Assembly: GCA_003486945.1 (NCBI GenBank)
Contig: DNFL01000165.1
Span: 1 to 19,388 of the forward strand
DNA: 19,388 bases
Reading direction: 5' to 3'
DNA from: Hyphomonas sp.
GTDB lineage: Bacteria > Pseudomonadota > Alphaproteobacteria > Caulobacterales > Hyphomonadaceae
Shown here one piece after another: positions 1 through 7,063 of this stretch. The notes beneath the pieces are model-generated. The model was not told the origin of the DNA. It made no database searches and was given only the letters and a program-made list of their open reading frames with translations. Each line of letters opens with the position of its first letter. Within the stretch, counting starts at the first letter, position 1. The position numbers and the translations under genes are program-made.

Positions 1-1
1 G

Positions 2-880
2 GGCGTTGCGGTCGAGGGCGATAGGCGCGGGCGGCGTGCCGGCGAGAAGGGCGCGGTGCTGCCAGCGTCAGATGTGTTTGCGCAGCAGGTGCGCTGGATC
101 GACCTGTTCAGCACGGGCGCGGGGCCGGTGACGGCGCGTGTTGAGGCGAGGCAGGACTGGGTGGAGGTGGCGGGCGGAAAGCGCTCCGTAAGCGGATCAG
201 AGCGCGTTGAGGTTCGGATCGATTGGGACAAGGTGCCGGTTGGGCGCCATGTCGGTGAGATCCGGGTTAAGACGGGTTTTTGGAACAGTGTGAAGATCGC
301 TGTGCCGGTGTTCAAACCCGAAGGGTGGGAACGTGTGAAGGGATACCCGCTGGCCAGCGGGTTTGCGGCGATGGATGTGGCTGCGGCGAGCCGGAAGACG
401 GACGGTGCGGAGGCGCGCTGGTCGGTGATACCGAACCTCGGGCGCACCGGAGACGGCGTGGCGCTGGTGCCGGGGGCAGCGCCGGAGTTTGCGGCGGGTG
501 CAGAGGATGCGCCGCGGCTGGAGTTTGATCTGTTCGTGTACGAAGCAAAGCCGTTGACGGTGGAGGTGGAGCTGGCGCCGACGCTGGATTTCAAGGGGCA
601 GCGCGGGATGAAGTTTGCGCTGTCGCTTGGCGGGGGCGAGCCAGTGGTCGTGAATGTGCATGAGCGCCTGACGTCAGCGGACTGGGACGAGCGGCATTGG
701 GAAGCAACTGTGGCGAAGAATTCGCACCATCATTCGGTGACATTTCCGGATGTGGCGGAGGGCGCGCAGACGCTGACGCTGTGGGCGATGGACGCGCCGT
801 TGGTGTTCCAGAGGCTGGTGGTGAGCCAGGAAGCTGTGCCGGAGAGCTACCTCGGGCCGCCGGTGATGGCGCCGCGCTAG
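2..880 (+). CDS. GH115 xylan alpha-glucuronidase, C-terminal part (5' end outside window)
   Basis: The frame is open to the left window edge with no stop, so this is the last 292 residues of a longer protein; a GTG at 56 lies inside the domain and is not a convincing start. The text matches the C-terminal beta-sandwich domain of GH115 enzymes: an early RWIDLF strand, a segment reading WSVIPNLGRTGDGV about 145 residues from the edge, and the typical ending ESYLGPP. Family GH115 enzymes, usually 800 to 1000 residues, remove glucuronic or 4-O-methylglucuronic acid from internal as well as terminal xylose residues of glucuronoxylan. The catalytic domain is not in the window, so activity and signal peptide cannot be judged. 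The gene converges on the cupin gene and shares the palindromic CTAG at 877-880 as both stop codons. The xylan genes downstream support the assignment. Confidence 0.85.
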   Translation, partial: GVAVEGDRRGRRAGEKGAVLPASDVFAQQVRWIDLFSTGAGPVTARVEARQDWVEVAGGKRSVSGSERVEVRIDWDKVPVGRHVGEIRVKTGFWNSVKIAVPVFKPEGWERVKGYPLASGFAAMDVAAASRKTDGAEARWSVIPNLGRTGDGVALVPGAAPEFAAGAEDAPRLEFDLFVYEAKPLTVEVELAPTLDFKGQRGMKFALSLGGGEPVVVNVHERLTSADWDERHWEATVAKNSHHHSVTFPDVAEGAQTLTLWAMDAPLVFQRLVVSQEAVPESYLGPPVMAPR

Positions 881-1938
881 CTCATCGGCGGCGGCGCGAG
901 GCCGAGGGCTTTGGCGAGGGAGGCGAGGAGGGTGAATTTCATCTTCCGGCGTGTATCGGGCGTGTAGGGGCCGAGAGCGCCCTGCGCTTCTTTCGGGAGG
1001 TGGGCGACGGGGTCGCCGTTTGCGCCGAAGACGTAGTGATCGAACATGCCGCGCCAGACTTCGCGTTCGCGGGGGGGCAGGTCACGCAGGGCGATGAGGG
1101 CGTGGAGGAGCGTGTCGAATTGCGAGCCGAGATCGGGCTGCGCTTCTTTCCACCAATAGTTCACGAGGACATTGAAGGGGGTGAGCGACTGGACGTGGTG
1201 CCACCAGCAATAGGGAATGTAGACGGCGTCGCCAGGGGCGAGTTCGGCGCTGCGGGCATGGGTGAGGGCTTCAGCGAAGCGGGGATGGGTTTCTTTGTTC
1301 CAGGCTTCGGGGCGTACCATGCTGACGGGCGGGCCGGAGAGAGTGAATTCGAAAGGGCCGACATAGAGGTTTTTCAGCTGGTGCGGCGGGAAGAGGGTGA
1401 AGCGGCGCCGGCCGGCGACGACGCAGGCAATATTTTCGAACAGGTCGAAATGTGTCTGTACGGAGAGACGGTTTCCGATCCAGATGCGGGGCGGTGTGCC
1501 GGTGGGCAGGAGCGCGAGCGCGTTCTCCGCGAGGAAACCGGGCAGGTATTCCGCGATGGGCATGGACTGGACATAGATCGAGGGCGGCGCGTCGGCGGTT
1601 TCTAGGCTGGCGAGCTGGTTCAGGGACTGGGTGATGGGCGCCGGGCGCTTTGAGAAGTTCAGTCCACGGAGGTCATCGGTGTAGAAGAACTGGCCGCGGA
1701 TTTCCGGTGGGCCGAAGATGGTTTCGGCAGGGCGGCTTGTGTCGAAGCGGGCGAGATAGGACGTGATGCCGGCGGTGCCGGTTGCAGCGGCGGCGACCGA
1801 GGGCCAATTCGCGACAGCGCCTTTGAGGACGACCGGTTCGCCCGCAGGCTGGATTTCATTGCGGAAGATGTCCGGCGTGACGCCCTCGCGGACGGGGAGC
1901 GGCGGCAGGTGTTCAAAGGCGTGGGCGCCGTTTGGCAT
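877..1938 (-). CDS. Cupin-8/JmjC-type Fe(II) oxygenase-like protein (FIH-like)
   Basis: A 353-residue protein with the signature of cupin-like JmjC dioxygenases. An HxD pair at H163 and D165 (THFDLFENI) is followed about 80 residues later by IPYCWWHHVQSL (residues 241-252), whose His is the expected third iron ligand. The distal motif and the following VLVNYWW closely resemble factor-inhibiting-HIF asparaginyl hydroxylase. Family knowledge suggests a soluble Fe(II)/2-oxoglutarate-dependent hydroxylase; the substrate is unknown and no signal peptide is visible. The ATG at 1938 has a GGAG-type ribosome site about seven bases upstream. It follows the TonB receptor on the same strand but is separated from it by an intrinsic terminator, so it may be expressed partly from its own promoter. 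Such proteins recur beside TonB receptors and tryptophan-halogenase-like genes in sugar loci, as is the case here. Confidence 0.8.
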   Translation of the reverse strand: MPNGAHAFEHLPPLPVREGVTPDIFRNEIQPAGEPVVLKGAVANWPSVAAAATGTAGITSYLARFDTSRPAETIFGPPEIRGQFFYTDDLRGLNFSKRPAPITQSLNQLASLETADAPPSIYVQSMPIAEYLPGFLAENALALLPTGTPPRIWIGNRLSVQTHFDLFENIACVVAGRRRFTLFPPHQLKNLYVGPFEFTLSGPPVSMVRPEAWNKETHPRFAEALTHARSAELAPGDAVYIPYCWWHHVQSLTPFNVLVNYWWKEAQPDLGSQFDTLLHALIALRDLPPREREVWRGMFDHYVFGANGDPVAHLPKEAQGALGPYTPDTRRKMKFTLLASLAKALGLAPPPMS

Positions 1939-1979
1939 GTTGGGTCTCCGCAGCTCAGCCTACTGTCTCACGGCTCCGG

Positions 1980-2016
1980 AAAAAAGATGCGCCGCGAAAC
2001 AAGTTCGCGGCGCATC
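1980..2016 (-). terminator. Intrinsic terminator downstream of the TonB receptor gene
   Basis: A perfect 13-base-pair inverted repeat (1986-1998 with 2004-2016) encloses a five-base loop. Reading the minus strand, it is followed at once by six T residues (1985-1980). This is a textbook Rho-independent terminator placed 23 bases after the receptor stop codon and before the cupin gene. Confidence 0.85.
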
Positions 2017-2038
2017 CCGGGAGGTCTGACGGTTCAGG

Positions 2039-5000
2039 TCAGAAGTTGAAGCGGGCCGATACCGTGACCCGGCGATCGTTCCGGTACCAGGACCGGCCGC
2101 CGCGGCGTCCGTACGCATTCGGAATATAGGACGTCGTTTCGGTGACTTCGTCGAGCAGGTTTGCGCCCTGCACACCGACTTTCAGCCGATCGTTGATCGT
2201 GTAGAAGAACGAGCCGTCGAGCTGGCCGGTTGACTCCTGGAAGATCGGGTAGAAGGGCGTGATCACGTCCCGCGGTGTGACGAGGTAATCGCTGCGCCAG
2301 TTATAGGCGAGACGGGCCGAGATGGGGCCTTTCTCGTAGATGGCGGCGATGTTGTAGGACACATCCGACAGGCCCTGCAGCGGCAGATCACCCAGATCGA
2401 CCAGCGGGTTGTTCGCCGCCGGTGTCGTGGTGGTGTTGTTCACCGCAGACGACTGCACGCCGTCGCTTTCCAGCAGGGTCAGGGCTGCCTGCAGGCCGAG
2501 GCCGTCGAAGGGCTTGGGCAGGAAGTCGTAGAATTGCTGATAGGAAAGCTCGATGCCTTTCACCTTGCCGGTTTCGTCCGAGTTGGTCGGCTGGCGGGTG
2601 AAGACATCGGTGGCGGTTGCGCCGGTGACCGGGTTGATGAAGACGAGATCGCCTTCGCCCGACACAACGATGTTGTCGATCTCCTTGTAGAACACTGAGG
2701 CCGTGAACGAGCCGGCATCAGCGAAGTACCATTCGAAGGACAGGTCGTAGTTGTCCGCTTCGGTCGGCTTCAGGTACGGGTTGCCGCCCGATGCCGTGAA
2801 GCCATACCATCCGCCTTCGAAGCCCGGAGGCGGAGCATCTGCTTCCGGAGTACGCGGATCGTCCAGTGTCAGCGGCGTGATGGTGAAATAGTTCCGCATC
2901 AGGCCAAGATCAGGCCGCGAGATGCCCTTGGAGTAGGCTGCGCGGATGATCATGCTGTCGTTGAGACCAATCTTGAAGTTGATACTCGGCAGCCAGTTCT
3001 CATAGGCGTTGTTGGAAGTTATCCCAACGCTCGAGCCATCCGCAAAGGCGCGGATTGCGGCGCGGACATCTGCGGGCAGGGCGCAGAATGCTGGTGGTTC
3101 ATAGGTCTGGCCGATAGGCAGGTTGGTCGGCGTAAGGCAACGGTTCTGGCCGCCCGCAGACGGGTCGACCGCATCTGGCGGCAGGCCGAAGTCAATCGGG
3201 ATCGAGCCAGGTGTCGGGAAGTTCCAGCCACCACTTGAGTCAAATGACGTTTCGACGTAGCGCAGGCCGATGTTGCCATCGAGGGTCCAGCCATTGCCGA
3301 ACGGATTGTCATGCCCGAAGCGGAGCATGGCAAAGGCAGACTGGGTTTCTTCCAGCGTGTCGTTGATCTCACCGGGAAGATAAGGCGTACCCGGAACAAC
3401 GCCGGGGCGTTCGGCAAGACGCAACCAGCCAGCGCCGCCGCCGCCAGGTGCACCGCCGCCGCCCGCTGCGAGCCAAGCGGCAACCACCGAGTCGGCAAAG
3501 TCAGCGGACTGGTTGTAGTTCTGCGCCACGTTGTAGGCGTAGTAGGGGAAGGTCGGCGGAACCGATGCGCCGCCGCGCTGGAAATTGCTCCAGTAGAAGT
3601 TCTGGATCATGCCTTCAGGTGCACCGATCTCATCCATCCAGACCGGGCCGCCATTGCCCCAGATTTCCGAGAGGGCGCCCCAGTTGTAGGTCGAGAAGCG
3701 GGTTGTCTGATCGCGTTCGGACCAGCGCACACCGGCGCGAGCAGATTTCAGCCAGCCGCCGTCATCGAAGTGGTATTCGGTGTCGGCGCGGAAGGCTTTC
3801 TCCGTGCCGTCACTGTCTTCGAGGTGGTCCATCGCTGCGCGCCAGAAGGAATAGCGCGGATCCGCGTAGGCGGGCTCGTTGCCGGGTGTGACGTAGGCCG
3901 GGCAACCGCCCGACTGGCCGAAGCCGCCGGAGCAATCGAGCGCCGGGTTTCCAGGGAAGCCCGTAACGTTCGCGCCGAGGAAGCGTACTTCCGGAATTTC
4001 GCGGCGCAGGTCCATGAACACATCCTGGAAGCTGGAGCCCCAGATGCCGAAGTCCACGTTCTCAACCGTCGAGTCGACGTGCTGGAAGTCAGCGTTGAAC
4101 GACCATTTGTCGTTCGGCGTCCACTTGAGGTTCAGCGAGGTGTCCTGGGTGGCCTGCTCCTGCTCAACATCGCGGCGGATGTTGTTCGATTGCAGACCGT
4201 AGACGGGCGTGCGGCGGCCACCGGCCGACAGCGGATCGTTCTGGTCCTGACGCCAACCAACCGGCGCGGAAATCGTGCCGTGCGTGAACAGGTCGTCAGA
4301 GCCGAATCCGAACTCCGTACCCGGAAGAAAATTGAACGCCGTGTCGCCGACGTTGTCGGTGGCGATCTCGATAACGTGCTCGGTCCAGGAGGTGGAGGCC
4401 TCGGAACGTAGCAGTTCAAAGGTTGCAAGCAGGGTACGGTCAGGATTTTCCCACTGCACGGATCCGCCATAGCCGATGCGCTTGCGATCATAGTCCTGCG
4501 TCCGGATCGCGGCGCCTTCCGGCACCCAGACAGTACCGGGTGCAAGGTCAGTCCGCGGCTGGAAGCTGGAGATCTGCGTGCCATCAGAACGGGTGTTCAG
4601 TTCGGAGAACACGCCGTTGAGCAGGATGCCGATGTCGCCCGCGTCTGTTTCCCAGCGATTGCTGTAGAGGATGGAGCCCGTGGGGGCCCATTGTTCACGG
4701 AAATCCGCATAGTTCATTTCCAGAGTGCCGGCGAGCACGCGGCCATTGGCATCGAAAGGCTTGCGGGTGACGAGGTTGACCGTGCCGGCAACGCCGCCTT
4801 CGATCAGGTCAGCCGTCTGGTTCTTGAAGACCTGGACTGAGCCGAGGAGTTCCGGAGCAACGTCCGAGAAGCTGAGAGCGCGTCCATTGTTGGCCGAGAA
4901 GGTGTCGCGGCCGTTGATTTCAGACCGGACATAAGTCAGGCCGCGGACGATGACGCCCGTGCCTTCGATCGAGAAGTGGTCCGGGTCATCTGCAGCGGCA

Positions 5001-5338
5001 AAGCGGCTGATCGTGATGCCGGGCACGCGCTGGAGCGCCTCGGTGACCGAACGGTCGGGGAGGGCCCCGATGTCTTCAGCGGTGACCGCGTCGACGAAGG
5101 TCTCAGCGTTTCGCTTGATTTCCTGAGCGCTCTGGATTGAGGAGCGGATGCCGAGCACGACGACCGTATCCTGACGCGCTTCGGCGTCTTCTCCGGGAGC
5201 GGTGGTCGCTGCCGGATCATCCTCTGTCTGAGCGATTGCCGGCATGGCCGTGAGCAGGGACAGGGCGGATGCGCCGCATGCCAGTGCTGACCACGATGCG
5301 AGTCGGCGAGACGTATTGATACCGTATAATTTTGCCAC
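2039..5338 (-). CDS. TonB-dependent receptor, Xanthomonas-Caulobacter type, probable xylo-oligosaccharide importer
   Basis: A 1099-residue outer-membrane receptor. Residues 1-36 form a signal peptide, predicted to be cut after AIA before Gln37. A TonB-box-like stretch DTVVVLGIR starts at residue 57. The plug domain follows, with VTAEDIGALPDRSVTEAL, a VPGI segment, VIVRGL and, near its end, GGVAGTVNLVTRKPFD. The rest is a long beta-barrel ending in the aromatic residues FNF. Length and plug text fit the large receptor group known from Xanthomonas and Caulobacter. The start is GTG at 5338, supported by a strong GGGAGG ribosome site at 5346-5351. Substrate is inferred from context: xylan enzymes flank it and its promoter region carries operator-like sites shared with the GH43/GH10 region. 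A glycine-rich insert lies near residues 622-637. The gene ends in an intrinsic terminator and is divergent from the halogenase operon. Confidence 0.93.
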   Translation of the reverse strand: MAKLYGINTSRRLASWSALACGASALSLLTAMPAIAQTEDDPAATTAPGEDAEARQDTVVVLGIRSSIQSAQEIKRNAETFVDAVTAEDIGALPDRSVTEALQRVPGITISRFAAADDPDHFSIEGTGVIVRGLTYVRSEINGRDTFSANNGRALSFSDVAPELLGSVQVFKNQTADLIEGGVAGTVNLVTRKPFDANGRVLAGTLEMNYADFREQWAPTGSILYSNRWETDAGDIGILLNGVFSELNTRSDGTQISSFQPRTDLAPGTVWVPEGAAIRTQDYDRKRIGYGGSVQWENPDRTLLATFELLRSEASTSWTEHVIEIATDNVGDTAFNFLPGTEFGFGSDDLFTHGTISAPVGWRQDQNDPLSAGGRRTPVYGLQSNNIRRDVEQEQATQDTSLNLKWTPNDKWSFNADFQHVDSTVENVDFGIWGSSFQDVFMDLRREIPEVRFLGANVTGFPGNPALDCSGGFGQSGGCPAYVTPGNEPAYADPRYSFWRAAMDHLEDSDGTEKAFRADTEYHFDDGGWLKSARAGVRWSERDQTTRFSTYNWGALSEIWGNGGPVWMDEIGAPEGMIQNFYWSNFQRGGASVPPTFPYYAYNVAQNYNQSADFADSVVAAWLAAGGGGAPGGGGAGWLRLAERPGVVPGTPYLPGEINDTLEETQSAFAMLRFGHDNPFGNGWTLDGNIGLRYVETSFDSSGGWNFPTPGSIPIDFGLPPDAVDPSAGGQNRCLTPTNLPIGQTYEPPAFCALPADVRAAIRAFADGSSVGITSNNAYENWLPSINFKIGLNDSMIIRAAYSKGISRPDLGLMRNYFTITPLTLDDPRTPEADAPPPGFEGGWYGFTASGGNPYLKPTEADNYDLSFEWYFADAGSFTASVFYKEIDNIVVSGEGDLVFINPVTGATATDVFTRQPTNSDETGKVKGIELSYQQFYDFLPKPFDGLGLQAALTLLESDGVQSSAVNNTTTTPAANNPLVDLGDLPLQGLSDVSYNIAAIYEKGPISARLAYNWRSDYLVTPRDVITPFYPIFQESTGQLDGSFFYTINDRLKVGVQGANLLDEVTETTSYIPNAYGRRGGRSWYRNDRRVTVSARFNF

Positions 5339-5404
5339 GATGGGCCCTCCCTGTGCGAACTCTTATACCACCCCTGTGGGGCGGCCGGACTTGTGCCCGG
5401 TCTG

Positions 5405-5418
5405 TTATAGCGCTAACG
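5405..5418. promoter_or_regulatory. Candidate xylose-type LacI operator, site 1 of receptor/halogenase region
   Basis: TTATAGCGCTAACG matches the near-palindrome TGATAGCGCTAACA at 12 of 14 positions, with a perfect TAGCGCTA core at 5408-5415. It overlaps a TATAAC on the minus strand (5409-5404) that could serve as the receptor -10 element, which would suit repression. The promoter part is inference. Confidence 0.6.
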
Positions 5419-5428
5419 AAACACAAAA

Positions 5429-5442
5429 TGTTTGCGCTATCA
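5429..5442. promoter_or_regulatory. Candidate xylose-type LacI operator, site 2
   Basis: TGTTTGCGCTATCA is a near-palindrome whose halves read TGTTTGC and, reversed, TGATAGC. Its centre lies 24 bases from site 1, about two or more helical turns. The same motif family appears at 13360-13373 and 19248-19261. Confidence 0.65.
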
Positions 5443-5461
5443 AGACGCAAAAGTTGCAGAA

Positions 5462-5475
5462 TGATAACGCTCTCG
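5462..5475. promoter_or_regulatory. Candidate weak xylose-type operator, site 3
   Basis: TGATAACGCTCTCG agrees with TGATAGCGCTATCA at 11 of 14 positions. It lies on the halogenase side of the divergent region, about 77 bases before the first halogenase start. It is weaker than sites 1 and 2 and may be accidental. Confidence 0.35.
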
Positions 5476-5551
5476 CCAAGCATGGCAAAAATGTTACGGT
5501 TCGGACGAGCCAAAGCCGCGTAAGACGGTCGAAACTGGGAGGAAAACGCCG

Positions 5552-7063
5552 ATGGCGCCGCAGATCCGGCGGATCGTGATCCTTGGGGGCGGCACTGCGG
5601 GCTGGATGACCGCGGCGGCCATTTCCCATGTTCTCGCCGCCCGAAAGGCTGACATCACACTTATAGAGTCCGAGGAAATAGGGACCGTGGGTGTCGGCGA
5701 GGCGACACTTCCGCATATCCGCTTCTTCAACCAGCGAATCGGGCTCGACGAGCCGGAGCTGATGCGGGCGACACAGGCGACCATGAAGCTGGGCATCCAG
5801 TTCGTGGACTGGGCCCGAAAGGGCGACGCCTACATTCATCCTTTCGGCGATTATGGCCAACCGGCCGGCGGCGTGGACTTCCTTCAGATATGGGCGCGGC
5901 TGCATGCGGCGGGGCGGACATCGAGAATTTGCGACTATTCGCTGCCGGTGGTGATGGCGGAGGCGGGGCGCTTCGGGTTTCCGGTGGAAGATCCGGCCTC
6001 GGTGATGTCGACGTTCTCTTATGCCTACCAGTTCGATGCGGGGCTTTATGCGCGCTACCTGAGGCGGGTTTCCGAAGGGCGCGGCGTTGTGCGGGTCGAG
6101 GGCAAGGTCACTTCGGTGCGCCAGAACCCGGAGACGGGGCATGTCGAAGCGCTGAGCCTTGGCGAAGGGCGGGAAGTTGAAGGTGATCTCTATATAGATT
6201 GCTCCGGTTTCCGCGCGATGCTGATCGACGAGGCGATGGGATCTGGCTTCGAGGACTGGTCGCGGTGGTTGCCGTGCGACCGGGCGATTGCCATCCCGAC
6301 GGAGAATGCCGGGCCGCCGGTGCCGTATACGCGCGCGACGGCGCGCACATCGGGCTGGCAGTGGCGCATACCGCTGCAGCACCGGGTCGGGAATGGGCAC
6401 GTCTATTCTTCGGCGTTTCTGGATGATCAGTCTGCGGAGGATGAGCTGCTGCGCCATCTGGATGCGCCGGCGATGCGCCAGCCGAACAGGCTGAAGTTCC
6501 GCGCAGGGCAGCGGCGGCAGCAATGGGTGGGCAATGTGGTCGCGATCGGCCTTGCGAGCGGCTTCCTGGAGCCGCTTGAATCCACATCGATCCACCTGAT
6601 CCAGCAGGGGATCACGACGTTGATGGAGCTGTTCCCGGACGGGCCTCTGGACGCGCGCGATATCGCGGAGTTCAACCGGGTGATGTCGCTGGAGTATGAC
6701 CGGGTGCGGGATTTTCTGGTGCTACACTATCACGCAACGGAGCGGGAGGATTCCGAATTCTGGAACCATGTGCGCACAATGGACGTACCCGGATCTCTGG
6801 ACGAAAAGATCACGATGTTTCGCGAGCGCGGGATCGTGATGAAATATCGCGACGGGTTGTTCCTGTTGCCAAGCTGGATTGCGGTGTTTGTGGGCCAGCG
6901 CGTGATTCCGCGCCATTGGGATCCGCGCGCGGATGCGCTGCCGATGGAGCAGACTGCGGAATCGCTGGCGCGGATGAAGCGGCATATTGCTGAAGTGGTG
7001 GAGGCGCTGGACACGCATGATGCGGCGCTGGCGCGCTATTGCCCGGCGGAGGTGATGGCGTGA
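5552..7063 (+). CDS. PrnA-like flavin-dependent halogenase, copy 1
   Basis: A 503-residue member of the tryptophan-halogenase family (Pfam PF04820). The FAD-binding loop GGGTAGW is at residues 12-18 and GVGEAT at 47-52. The conserved Lys is K79 in MKLGIQF, the same number as the catalytic Lys of PrnA. The halogenase hallmark WQWRIP is at 269-274, and the PLEST motif carries the conserved acid E343. These enzymes use reduced FAD, oxygen and chloride or bromide to halogenate electron-rich aromatics; the true substrate here is unknown. Everything needed for catalysis appears present. The ATG at 5552 follows GGGAGG at 5537-5542. It is the first gene of a four-gene run, divergent from the TonB receptor and downstream of the shared operators. 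No signal peptide is seen, so it is probably cytoplasmic. No flavin reductase is encoded in the window. Confidence 0.88.
   Translation: MAPQIRRIVILGGGTAGWMTAAAISHVLAARKADITLIESEEIGTVGVGEATLPHIRFFNQRIGLDEPELMRATQATMKLGIQFVDWARKGDAYIHPFGDYGQPAGGVDFLQIWARLHAAGRTSRICDYSLPVVMAEAGRFGFPVEDPASVMSTFSYAYQFDAGLYARYLRRVSEGRGVVRVEGKVTSVRQNPETGHVEALSLGEGREVEGDLYIDCSGFRAMLIDEAMGSGFEDWSRWLPCDRAIAIPTENAGPPVPYTRATARTSGWQWRIPLQHRVGNGHVYSSAFLDDQSAEDELLRHLDAPAMRQPNRLKFRAGQRRQQWVGNVVAIGLASGFLEPLESTSIHLIQQGITTLMELFPDGPLDARDIAEFNRVMSLEYDRVRDFLVLHYHATEREDSEFWNHVRTMDVPGSLDEKITMFRERGIVMKYRDGLFLLPSWIAVFVGQRVIPRHWDPRADALPMEQTAESLARMKRHIAEVVEALDTHDAALARYCPAEVMA

Noticed and set aside
3311..4411. Long open frame on the plus strand opposite the TonB receptor gene
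   Set aside because: It lies wholly antisense to a clear receptor gene, its translation shows no family motif, and such open frames are expected from GC-rich codon use.
5405..6595. Long minus-strand open frame crossing the divergent promoter region and halogenase copy 1
   Set aside because: It overlaps a gene with complete halogenase motifs and the operators; its composition (rich in Arg, His and Pro) is typical of an antisense shadow.
7039..7059. TTG start for halogenase copy 2
   Set aside because: The ribosome site GGAGG at 7048-7052 lies downstream of it and serves the GTG at 7060.
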